A DNA stretch of 40,879 nucleotides. It comes from Deltaproteobacteria bacterium. Its GTDB lineage: Bacteria; Desulfobacterota; DSM-4660; Desulfatiglandales; Desulfatiglandaceae. The notes beneath the pieces are model-generated. The model did not search any database. It was given only the letters and a program-made list of their open reading frames with translations, and had not been told where the DNA came from. Shown one piece after another: positions 25,901 to 32,768 of this stretch. The stretch covers positions 1-40,879 of the forward strand of contig JAOZOW010000017.1 of NCBI GenBank assembly GCA_029933075.1, read 5' to 3'. Every line of letters begins with the position of its first letter. The first letter of the stretch is position 1. The translations under genes were made by a program, and so were the position numbers.

Positions 25901-26273
25901 GGCGCATACTGTGCGATATGGTGAGCGAGAAGCCTTCAATGCCCAGGCGCCTTATTACCAGGGTCCTTTTTCCGAAAGGGCCTTCAACAGAGAAGTCTGC
26001 AATGAGTTCGGGCACCTCCACGTGAAAACCATGGCCGCTGCCTCCAGGGCTGAAGGTGAGGCCCCGGGCATGAATGCTGAGCGGTTTCAGGGAATAGGAA
26101 AGTTTTTTGAGACGGAATGATGTCCCGGTAAAGCGGGAGACTGACCTTTCGATCACAGGCTTTACCGCTGAAGGATTCCGGTAATAATAGAGGCCGGTTC
26201 CCAAAACAGAGACCGCCAAAACCAGTCCCGCAACCAAAAAGATAAGAAAGATTTTTCCCTTTTTAGATCCCAT
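22908..26273 (-). CDS. YdbH/AsmA-like intermembrane (lipid transport) protein
   Basis: A very large protein of about 1121 residues with a single N-terminal membrane anchor (FLIFLVAGLVLAVSVLGTGLYY) and then almost continuous beta-rich, amphipathic sequence, as in AsmA-like bridge proteins (YdbH, TamB, YhdP). Many short strands alternate polar and hydrophobic residues (for example SLSLEAMDLNPLLSRLWPH, LRLSARFNDLDLKSMTSG). The C-terminal portion and the adjoining YnbE/YdbL-like gene point to the YdbH branch. It is longer than E. coli YdbH (879 residues). The frame opens at TTG 26291, but the ATG at 26273 is more likely; either way it overlaps the aminopeptidase gene. Probable function: a periplasm-spanning groove for phospholipids (family inference). 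Confidence 0.8.
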   Translation of the reverse strand: MGSKKGKIFLIFLVAGLVLAVSVLGTGLYYYRNPSAVKPVIERSVSRFTGTSFRLKKLSYSLKPLSIHARGLTFSPGGSGHGFHVEVPELIADFSVEGPFGKRTLVIRRLGIEGFSLTISHSMRPPRIRRGQGKPSLISRALNGLIAFALFRDIRIQDINVRRGEITLKTEDQVIRIEKIRASIDNERLIDISCGLRAAWPSKKIIFSVPFLKIATQKAISFQNPQIGCLLRAEGGTFQSPKGMMEGLTLSAALKHDHRKGALAVSSMDLDLGTLQWKKPDMAASGMRLQGKFKYASGTTDLDIEALSLTLKGLVSSSLGLKAPLDIRLNAVAKADLNALTLQVPSFDITISHLLRLAGSLSAHALPRPIIALELVDGWLMSAGALAFLPERTRHILKEVSISGPVYLKGQIGGSGEAGGWRWACDLKSTLKNERITYRAGKLRARARVTGRLFARGTFPDLKVSGSLKSDRTVLQGIGADVAPLTWALSFSGKYPVFHINKFSASVPGAKMRVGKRQYRIERVRFQAAEGRLNAERKSFSFSDVRFDSSLLKNLRLSISYKGGMGFLGLKGKETGLIESALSLHLIPSGWQISGMDRVELEASLDKDRILSFSGTMALQGLSFQNRDGSLAGEKTALQAELKGKAGLGDSRFSVHAAVKITKGEALYDRFYVDFGKNPLVLQSRAEYDLPEKHIRLSRLTLALRNILSVVLGGDIFHSLPRRKVHLQIEVPKAPLKPAFDNLVSEPFKNEKPFLGTLKVGGSISADLEFEEAKGHRTVTGHCFWHAGSLSVGHGRVSLKGVELALPVWYATDRHAGITDVLKGHLSIRSVAVPVIPEQALDLDLEAGPGSMSINAPTLIRVPGGAVRLGPVEAKDIFQPLRSIETSLSLEAMDLNPLLSRLWPHPVDGTLAGRLGSINFRHGDLNTKGELHARVFGGEIVLSRIGASGLFTPSPVLRLSARFNDLDLKSMTSGTSFGKIEGVLRGYVKDLEIAYGQPQRFNLLLETVKKRGVRQRISVKAVDNIARIGGGSSPFMGLAGRFASLFKEFSYKKIGIRASLENDVFRINGTVKEGGKEYLVKRGGFSGVNVVNQNPDNRASFNDMVKRIRRVTASKTGPVIK

Positions 26274-27330
26274 GGGGGCTTCTATTGTCAAGCCAGTCTC
26301 TGATCTTCTGGATCATATCCCCACCGTCTTTGCTCAGCCGGGTCAAGAAGGCGAGGGTTTTTGGGATTGAGCTGTCATACTGCTTCAGCAAGGCATCGAA
26401 CAGAAGAAAATGCTTGTGGTAGAGCCCTACAGACATAAGGTAGGCGTTATTGAGCCCTGCCTCTCCGAATCGGGAAAAACGCCTTGTTCGAAATTGCGCT
26501 TTTAATGCCCTGAATGTTTCAAGCGAAGATGAAAAGATCACTTCCCTTCGCTTCAATTTTTCTTCATAGCCCAATTGAGAAGCGTAAAGCTCCTCTAACC
26601 CCTTGAGCACTCCATTCAGGAATCGGCAGAAAAGTCTTTCGTCCTCAATTGATCCTTCCGCCTCTATAGTGAGGGGATCCGAAACCCCCTGCGTCTCTGC
26701 CAGGAACATCCAGGCCCCCACTTTCCCTACCAGGACTGCGATCCCCTCGTTGAACTCTCCCTGGCCCTTCAGGTAGATGGTGTTGTGAGTCATCTCGTGG
26801 AGGATGGTCTCCACCTGCCCTACCAAGGAGCCCCGGATCATATTCAGCGTCACAGGGTCGTTGAACCAACCCAATGTGCTGTAGGCATCCGCCACGCCAA
26901 TGCTCACGTCCAGGCGCTTCTTTTCCAGAGTCTCTCTTTCTGCCCTTGCCTCCTCGAGGTCAAAGAAGCCCAGGTACGGCATCCGGCCCACCACCGGAAA
27001 CCACCAGGTGATTCTGGCAAGGCGATCTTTAGGGGATGCGGAGATCACATAGATGTGATGCTGGGGTGCTTTGAGGTAGACTGTCTCGTAGCAATCAATG
27101 TTTTTGAGTCCCAATTTGTCAATGCCGAAGCGTTTGATCTTCCCCACGAGCCGAAGGCGGTCCTTCTGGTTAGAGGTCAGGGCGTCCTTCTGGAGTGCCT
27201 CCTTTACCGGTATGGAGCCGTGAATGAACCGCAATTGTCCTATCCCCATGTGAAGGAGATATGTCATGCGGCATCCCGAACAGGAGAAGATCAGTAGCAG
27301 CGTTATGCTGAGAAGATATTTCCTTGCCAT
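26263..27330 (-). CDS. Predicted aminopeptidase lipoprotein (COG4324/DUF2265-like)
   Basis: A 355-residue protein with an N-terminal signal and a probable lipid-attachment Cys20 (FSCSGC). The zinc motif HEMTH is followed, after about 16 residues, by NEGIA, the HExxH...NEG arrangement of this family of predicted aminopeptidases. The early QLRFIHGSIPVKEAL region and the YLGFFDLEEA segment are also family-typical. No substrate is established for the family. I prefer the ATG at 27330, which has GGGGGA six bases upstream; another ATG lies at 27336 overlapping the MoaD-like stop. It overlaps both neighbours, tying it to the MoaD-like and YdbH-like genes. Confidence 0.82.
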   Translation of the reverse strand: MARKYLLSITLLLIFSCSGCRMTYLLHMGIGQLRFIHGSIPVKEALQKDALTSNQKDRLRLVGKIKRFGIDKLGLKNIDCYETVYLKAPQHHIYVISASPKDRLARITWWFPVVGRMPYLGFFDLEEARAERETLEKKRLDVSIGVADAYSTLGWFNDPVTLNMIRGSLVGQVETILHEMTHNTIYLKGQGEFNEGIAVLVGKVGAWMFLAETQGVSDPLTIEAEGSIEDERLFCRFLNGVLKGLEELYASQLGYEEKLKRREVIFSSSLETFRALKAQFRTRRFSRFGEAGLNNAYLMSVGLYHKHFLLFDALLKQYDSSIPKTLAFLTRLSKDGGDMIQKIRDWLDNRSPHGI

Positions 27331-27332
27331 GT

Positions 27333-27638
27333 TCATCCCCCGGCTAAGGTCAGGATAATGCTGACCTCGTCGCCGTCTGATAGGACGCGGTCATTCTCCT
27401 CAGGCAGTTCGATCCGATCGCCATTGAGCAGCACCACCGGTCTCACTCCCTGCCTGAAGGCTCGCTTGAAGGGCTTTTGCTTTTTCACTCCCAAGGCCCT
27501 GTCGGCCTGTTTGAGTAGATCCCTGATGGTCCCTCCGGCATTGAGTTCCACCACACCCGAGGCATTCACGGACTCCCCGTCGATGTGCCCGACAACCCGT
27601 GCGGTGATCCTGATGTTAGATCGTGGAGGCAATCTCAC
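27333..27638 (-). CDS. MoaD-like sulfur carrier associated with aldehyde ferredoxin oxidoreductase
   Basis: A 101-residue beta-grasp protein ending LTLAGG. The terminal Gly-Gly is where MoaD and ThiS carry the thiocarboxylate used for the dithiolene sulfurs of molybdopterin. It is longer than typical MoaD (about 80 residues) and has an Arg/Lys-rich middle (KKQKPFKRAFRQGVRP). Translation starts at GTG 27638, whose codon overlaps the oxidoreductase stop (GTGA), so it is coupled to that gene. MoaD-like genes beside aldehyde ferredoxin oxidoreductases are common and may supply a dedicated tungsten-pterin cofactor; that role is inferred. Confidence 0.85.
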   Translation of the reverse strand: MRLPPRSNIRITARVVGHIDGESVNASGVVELNAGGTIRDLLKQADRALGVKKQKPFKRAFRQGVRPVVLLNGDRIELPEENDRVLSDGDEVSIILTLAGG

Positions 27639-29665
27639 TCTCCGGGGCCGTGCCGGGGATAAAGTACGGAAAGGAGATCATTCAAGCCAAGCCGTTCAAG
27701 GCGGGCGGGCTCCGGTTTTCCGGTGGCAAGATCCCAGCCCATGGCTGCGTAAAAGGCCTGGGCCATGGCGTCGGGATCCAGGGTGACGCCCTTGGCAGGG
27801 CCTTTCCCAAGCGGGGGATTCCCTATTATCCTGGGATGGAGGCGGAAGTCACGCACCGGATTGATCCCTTCACGTAAATTGAAGGCATGGCGCAGTTGCT
27901 CGACCCGCTCCCCAATGACCAGGTACTCATCGTCGGAGAGATCCCACCCCGTGGCCGCGTTAAACCACTGGATGAGGGGCATGTCCCCCCCTATCTGGGT
28001 CCCGAAGACGCAGAGCCCGCCACAGTCCACCAGCATCCTGAAGAAACTGCCGAGGGCCATGGCTTCCCCTTTGTTGTCATAGCGGTACCGCTCCTTCGGT
28101 GTCATAAAGGCCGGGGTTTTCCGGGCCCGCTTGAAGTGGCGCTCCAGGCGCTCGAGGTCAAGGAGCATATAGGAAGAGACCATGTGTCGGCTCGGCGCGG
28201 GTTCACAGAGGTATGCCATGCCGAACCCCGGATCGAACTTGGGATCATGCATGGGCGGCTCCATGCCGCCGCAGTGGACGGCGAAGGCATCTGAGCCCCG
28301 GCCTATCTTTTGAGAAGCGATCTTGACACCATCGGCCAGGAGATCGCCCAGCCCCTCTCTCCTGATAATCTTTTCGGCCAGGTCGATGATGGCATCGCTG
28401 TTTCCCCACCGAAGTTCCAGCCCGTCGGTGTCTGCTTTGCTCAGGATGCCGTTTTCAAAACACTCGATGGCAAAGGCCACGGTCGCTCCGCAGGAGATGG
28501 AGTCCATGCCTGCGCGGTTGAGCAGGTCGTTGAGGTGAAAGATGGCGTGAAGATCATCATTGAGAAGCAGGGTGCCCAAAGCACAAAGCGTTTCGTACTC
28601 AGGCCTGTGCATCTTTTCTATGGGATAAGGGCCGTCGGTCACTCTGAGAGCGGCGCCGCAACGGAGCGGGCAGGAGAAACAGCCGTACTTTCTGGTCTCG
28701 TAACGTGCGACTGCCTCAGCGCCGATTTTCTGGGAGCGTGTCAGGGGGAAATCGGTATATCCCGCTCCGGCCCAGTTCTTGACCGGACTGTCGCCGCTCT
28801 CCGCGCTCATGGCGGTCATGGAGGCGGTGCCGTATTTGCTCATCATGAGGCGGAAAAGGTCTGCCGGTTGCCGGGTATAGAACGGTCCTTTACGGGTCAG
28901 CCAGCCCACGAAACCGAAGAGCCGGTCTCCGAGGACCCGCTTGAATCCCTTGCCGCCCTCAAGCCTGCGGCGGAAGGCCTGGCTCAAGGCCGTGATGCGT
29001 TCCCTGTCAGACACACCCACACGCATGCGGCCTGCTGCCACCAAGGCCTTGAGTTTCTTGGATCCCATCACGGCGCCCAGGCCGCTTCGGGCCGCGATGC
29101 GGCCGCCGTCATTGCAGATGCCGGCCATGTAACTGCGCTTCTCTCCGGCCGGGCCTATGCAGGCCACCTGGGCCCGTTTACCATGACGCTCCCGGAGCGT
29201 CCTTTCGGTTTCAATGGTGTCCTTTCCCCACAGGTCTGCCGCATCCCGCAGTTCAGCCCCCTTTTCATCCAGGTAGAGGTAAACGGGCTCGTGACTTTCC
29301 CCCCTGAAAAACAGGGCATCCACCCCGGATCTCTTGAGTGCGGGAGAAAAATATCCTCCGCAGTTGGCATCTCCCCACCCGCCGGTCTGGGGCGATTTCC
29401 CAACCACGGTGAAGCGGCCCGCAAAAAGGGCGCCCGTGTCCGTGAGAAGGCCCGTGGTGAATCCCAGGAGGTTCTCGGGGCCCATGGGATCGGCTCCCGG
29501 TTTCATGTGGTCCCACAGGACCTTAGCGCCGATCCCCACTCCGCCTAAGACCGTCCGATAAAAGTCTTCATTTGGCTCTTCATAGGAGATGGTGCCCGAA
29601 TCGAGATCAGCAAAAAGGATCTTTCCCATGTACCCCCTGCCCTGCACGTTCCGGCTTGATGCCAT
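27635..29665 (-). CDS. Aldehyde ferredoxin oxidoreductase family tungsten/molybdenum enzyme
   Basis: A 676-residue AOR-family protein. The N-terminus GRGYMGKILFADLDSGTISY, the pterin-binding GGWGDANCGGYFSPALK, the AARSGLGAVMGSKKLKALV segment, the CFSCPLRCG cluster motif and a later Cys in GATVAFAIECFENG are all present, as expected for one 4Fe-4S cluster and a bis-pterin metal. These enzymes oxidise aldehydes to acids or act on acyl-CoA or aromatic substrates with ferredoxin; the substrate here is unknown. The start at 29665 follows GGGAG by about 9 bases and keeps the conserved N-terminus. It heads an operon with the MoaD-like, aminopeptidase, ydbH-like and ydbL-like genes. Confidence 0.92.
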   Translation of the reverse strand: MASSRNVQGRGYMGKILFADLDSGTISYEEPNEDFYRTVLGGVGIGAKVLWDHMKPGADPMGPENLLGFTTGLLTDTGALFAGRFTVVGKSPQTGGWGDANCGGYFSPALKRSGVDALFFRGESHEPVYLYLDEKGAELRDAADLWGKDTIETERTLRERHGKRAQVACIGPAGEKRSYMAGICNDGGRIAARSGLGAVMGSKKLKALVAAGRMRVGVSDRERITALSQAFRRRLEGGKGFKRVLGDRLFGFVGWLTRKGPFYTRQPADLFRLMMSKYGTASMTAMSAESGDSPVKNWAGAGYTDFPLTRSQKIGAEAVARYETRKYGCFSCPLRCGAALRVTDGPYPIEKMHRPEYETLCALGTLLLNDDLHAIFHLNDLLNRAGMDSISCGATVAFAIECFENGILSKADTDGLELRWGNSDAIIDLAEKIIRREGLGDLLADGVKIASQKIGRGSDAFAVHCGGMEPPMHDPKFDPGFGMAYLCEPAPSRHMVSSYMLLDLERLERHFKRARKTPAFMTPKERYRYDNKGEAMALGSFFRMLVDCGGLCVFGTQIGGDMPLIQWFNAATGWDLSDDEYLVIGERVEQLRHAFNLREGINPVRDFRLHPRIIGNPPLGKGPAKGVTLDPDAMAQAFYAAMGWDLATGKPEPARLERLGLNDLLSVLYPRHGPGE

Positions 29666-29799
29666 ATATCTTTCTCCCTCTCTTAGAGCGCTATCCTAAA
29701 TAACCGATTCTTTAGTCGTTTTTTATTGTCAAGAGTTGGTTTTTAGGCTTAAATAAAAATATTTGACCATAGAGGCGCAATCTGGAGGGTTTCAAAAAA

Positions 29800-29884
29800 C
29801 ATCCCTGCATTGGACCCTTGAGATTGCAATCGATTCTGGACAGGGATGCATGCCAATCACGAAACATTGGGCGTTGTGGCATGC
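29800..29884. repeat. Paired inverted repeats in the AOR / LysM-SPOR intergenic region
   Basis: Within the roughly 300-base gap between divergent genes there are two perfect 8-bp inverted repeats: CATCCCTG (29800-29807) with CAGGGATG (29841-29848), and GCATGCCA (29848-29855) with TGGCATGC (29877-29884). Their arms are adjacent, so the two stems could stack in an RNA or form two operators. The rest of the gap is AT-rich near 29700-29770. A TTGACA on the minus strand at 29727-29732 lacks a good -10 partner. No RNA gene was recognised. Confidence 0.5.
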
Positions 29885-29970
29885 GCCGGTCGGAAATTTA
29901 TCGGCGCTTAAATCCTTTGAATCATAACAGTATCGTGTTTCACGGTAAAACACTTTTTCGTGTTAGGCTG

Positions 29971-30813
29971 ATGCAGAAAAAATTATCGAGGAACAATAAA
30001 GAACATGCTCTGGACTGTCATCTCTTGAAGTGTCCCTGCATCTTCTTCGGAATCGTGGCCTTCCTGATATTTCTTGGTGCTTATGGTTGCGGCAAAGAGG
30101 AGAAAGCCGAGGTCCCCAAGGCGAAAACGATTGTTCGGATGAAGATTCATGAAATGAAGGTGAAAACCCATCCGAGCAAAGCAATGATGAAGAAGAAGGA
30201 GCAGAAGGGCCCGGTGGCGCTTTCAAAAGTGGCATCCGCCTCCAAGAAACCGACGCCCCCGGTGGCTCCCGCAAAAGGGGGTGCAGGGATAGTGACATCG
30301 GGCCGGGGAGCGGAGAAGGCGGGTCATTATAAAGTGAAAAAGGGTGACAGCCTTGCCTCCATCGCTGCGCAGGAGGGAGTTTACGGGGATCCCCTTAAGT
30401 GGCCGAGTCTCTATCGACTCAATATGGGGCGATTGAAGAAGATGGGGATCAGCGAGGACCTTGACAAAAGGGCCCTCCCAGAGGGAATCGAGCTCGGATT
30501 TGTAACGCCCGGGCAGGCCAGAGAAAACACGAAACGGTTGTCCGGCAAGCACTGGGTGGTTAACGTGTTTTCATCTCCTGAGATCTCAAAGATAGTGCCG
30601 CTTGCGGTGAAGCTTATGCAGAGCGGCTATCATGTGTACATTACCAAGGCAAAGGTCAAGGGGAAAGAATGGATAAGGTTGCGGGCCGGGTTTTTCAAAA
30701 ATCGCAGGGAGGCCAGTGCCGCGGGCAAGAAGATGATGTCGCTCCTTAAAATCAATGGGGCGTGGGTTGCCAAAATCGGTAAAGAAGAGCGGAAGCGTTT
30801 TGCAGGATATTGA
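29971..30813 (+). CDS. Lipoprotein with LysM and SPOR-like domains
   Basis: The 280-residue form starting at the ATG 29971 has a hydrophobic signal ending GAYGC (Cys40), a Lys/Ala/Pro-rich linker, one LysM domain (about 118-175, HYKVKKGDSLASIAAQEGV...) and a C-terminal SPOR-like domain (about 188-275, HWVVNVFSSPE...VKGKEWIRLRAGFF). Both domains bind peptidoglycan, so it is likely an envelope protein bridging membrane and wall. The frame is open to a TTG at 29818, but the upstream residues are not signal-like and lie across the inverted repeats, so I chose the later ATG. It precedes coaBC by 37 bases. Confidence 0.75.
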   Translation: MQKKLSRNNKEHALDCHLLKCPCIFFGIVAFLIFLGAYGCGKEEKAEVPKAKTIVRMKIHEMKVKTHPSKAMMKKKEQKGPVALSKVASASKKPTPPVAPAKGGAGIVTSGRGAEKAGHYKVKKGDSLASIAAQEGVYGDPLKWPSLYRLNMGRLKKMGISEDLDKRALPEGIELGFVTPGQARENTKRLSGKHWVVNVFSSPEISKIVPLAVKLMQSGYHVYITKAKVKGKEWIRLRAGFFKNRREASAAGKKMMSLLKINGAWVAKIGKEERKRFAGY

Positions 30814-30850
30814 TTACGGGTGGACTTGGGATCGGCATTTGAAGGGGCTT

Positions 30851-32059
30851 ATGAAAAAGGACAAAAAAGTAATTCTTGGCATTACCGGCGGCATTGCCGC
30901 ATATAAGGCGGCAGAGCTTGTAAGGCTCCTGGTCAGGGCCGGGGTCCATACCAAGGTGGCCATGACCAGGAACGCCACCCGCTTTGTGACCCCTCTTACC
31001 TTTGAAGCGCTCACAGGGGAGCGGGTGGTATGGGAGATGTTCGGGCAGGAAGGCACCGCCATGGACCATATCACATGGGGGCAGGAGGCAGACCTGGTGA
31101 TCCTCGCTCCGGCAACGGCCAATTTCGTGGCCAAAATGGCGCTGGGCCTGGCCGATGATTTTCTATCCACCATGGTGCTCGCTGCCACGGCAAAGGTGCT
31201 CGTCTGCCCGAGCATGAACAGAGAGATGTACACAAACCCCGCTGTCCAGGACAACTTGGAGCGGCTGAGGAGCCGTGGGTTCACAGTTATGGAGCCGGGG
31301 GAAGGAGAGCTTGCCTGCCGTGCCGAAGGCCCTGGGCGGCTCCCGGATCCCGAACTTATCCTTGAGCAGGCACAGACCCTGCTCTCTGCCCAGGATTTTA
31401 CGGGGATCAAGGTGCTTGTCACTGCAGGTCCCACCGAGGAGCCCATTGATCCGGTGAGACATGTGACAAACAGGTCCACGGGCAGGATGGGCTATGCCAT
31501 TGCCCGCGCGGCAAGACAAAGGGGTGCGAATGTCACGCTGATAAGCGGCCCTACCTCTCTCCCGGTTCCCTACGGTGTTCCCTTAAGGAGGGTCCGCACA
31601 GCAGAGCAGATGAGATCGGCGGTCATTGAGAATCGCTCAGGCTGCCACATGATCATCAAGGCCGCTGCTGTCTCCGACTATAGACCGGAGCAGATCGCGG
31701 AGCAGAAGATCAAAAAGGGCGACGGCACTATGACCCTCACCCTGGTGAAAACCCCTGACATCTTGGCTGAGCTGGGTAATGACAAGAGGGCGCATCCTTG
31801 CATCCTCGTGGGTTTTGCGGCAGAGACGGAGGACCTGCTCAAGAATGCAAGGGAGAAACTGAAGAGCAAGAACCTTGACATGATAGTGGCCAATGACGTC
31901 TCGAGGAAAGATGCGGGGTTTGCCTCGGAGACCAATGTGGTGAAGTTGATTTACAGTGACGGCAGCATGGAGGATTCTCCGTTGATGACAAAGGACGAGG
32001 TGGCCCACCTGGTGCTGGACCGGGCAAAAGCATTGATGGAGAAAGAGATTGGAGCCTGA
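30851..32059 (+). CDS. coaBC: Bifunctional phosphopantothenoylcysteine decarboxylase / phosphopantothenate-cysteine ligase
   Basis: A 402-residue CoaBC. The N-terminal flavodoxin-like CoaC half shows GITGGIAAYKAAELVRLL, the active-site His in MDHITWG, PATANFVAKMALGLADD and the PSMNREMYTN motif (PxMNxxMW in relatives, here ending in Tyr). The active Cys lies in GELACRAEGPGRLPDP. The C-terminal CoaB half begins with VLVTAGPTEEPIDPVRHVTN and STGRMGYAIA. It makes 4'-phosphopantetheine from 4'-phosphopantothenate and cysteine for coenzyme A. ATG 30851 follows GGGG closely and gives the standard N-terminus; the frame stays open upstream. Its end overlaps the uracil-DNA glycosylase start. Confidence 0.95.
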   Translation: MKKDKKVILGITGGIAAYKAAELVRLLVRAGVHTKVAMTRNATRFVTPLTFEALTGERVVWEMFGQEGTAMDHITWGQEADLVILAPATANFVAKMALGLADDFLSTMVLAATAKVLVCPSMNREMYTNPAVQDNLERLRSRGFTVMEPGEGELACRAEGPGRLPDPELILEQAQTLLSAQDFTGIKVLVTAGPTEEPIDPVRHVTNRSTGRMGYAIARAARQRGANVTLISGPTSLPVPYGVPLRRVRTAEQMRSAVIENRSGCHMIIKAAAVSDYRPEQIAEQKIKKGDGTMTLTLVKTPDILAELGNDKRAHPCILVGFAAETEDLLKNAREKLKSKNLDMIVANDVSRKDAGFASETNVVKLIYSDGSMEDSPLMTKDEVAHLVLDRAKALMEKEIGA

Positions 32060-32768
32060 GCAGGAAATCAGAGAAATCCTAGGACACCTGAAAGAGCTGT
32101 TGTCGGTCCATGAGGATATGGGGCTGGACCCGCCGCCGGTCCCCAAGACCGTGGAGCCTGGCCCCTCAATTACAGATGAGAATCGGGCCGAAGCCCTTGG
32201 GGCGCTCAGGGAGGAAATAAGCGATTGCAGACGGTGCAAACTCCATAAGGCTAGGAGGCATATTGTCTTTGGCGAAGGAAATCCTGAAGCCAGGTTGGTC
32301 TTTGTGGGAGAAGGCCCGGGACGGGACGAGGATCTTGTAGGCAGGCCCTTTGTAGGTGAAGCGGGGAGGCTTCTAACAGACATCATCCAGAAAGGTATGA
32401 GGTTGAAACGCGAGGAGGTGTACATCTGCAATGTGGTGAAATGCAGGCCCCCTAAGAATCGCGATCCCGAGAAGGATGAAATTGAAGCCTGCATTCCCTT
32501 TTTGAAACAGCAGATCAGGATTATTAGACCCAAGGCCATATGCATACTGGGCAGGATAGCGGCTCAGGCGCTTCTCAAGCCGGATTTTAAAATTTCCCGC
32601 GAGCGTGGCACATGGTTCTCTTTCGAAGGGATTCCTGTCATGCCCACCTACCATCCGGCCTATATTGTGAGGAATCGGGGCAGGGAACGTGAATTGAAAC
32701 GTGCGGTATGGGAAGATATCAAAGAAATAATGCGGTTGCTGGGCCTGGAGATCAAAGATAATGCATAG
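32049..32768 (+). CDS. Type-4 uracil-DNA glycosylase (4Fe-4S)
   Basis: A 239-residue DNA repair enzyme. Cys60 and Cys63 (CRRC) with two later cysteines (KCRPPKNRD...EAC) fit the 4Fe-4S ligands of family 4 UDGs. GEGPGRDEDLVGRPFVGEAG is the catalytic motif region (most relatives have GEAPG), and HPAYIVRN is the C-terminal motif with the active His. It removes uracil from DNA. An N-terminal extension of about 45 residues precedes the domain. The start is a TTG at 32049 with GGAG seven bases before it, overlapping the coaBC end. It overlaps the nfeD start by 8 bases. Confidence 0.92.
   Translation: MEPEQEIREILGHLKELLSVHEDMGLDPPPVPKTVEPGPSITDENRAEALGALREEISDCRRCKLHKARRHIVFGEGNPEARLVFVGEGPGRDEDLVGRPFVGEAGRLLTDIIQKGMRLKREEVYICNVVKCRPPKNRDPEKDEIEACIPFLKQQIRIIRPKAICILGRIAAQALLKPDFKISRERGTWFSFEGIPVMPTYHPAYIVRNRGRERELKRAVWEDIKEIMRLLGLEIKDNA

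Noticed and set aside
28310-29548. Long 412-codon frame on the plus strand opposite the AOR gene
   Set aside because: It is antisense to a clear AOR coding region, has low-complexity Gly/His/Ala-rich translation and no recognisable domain or ribosome binding site; a shadow of GC-rich codons.
29666-29970. Possible molybdenum/tungsten cofactor riboswitch upstream of the AOR gene
   Set aside because: I could not recognise the conserved cofactor-riboswitch core on either strand; the visible inverted repeats do not match it.
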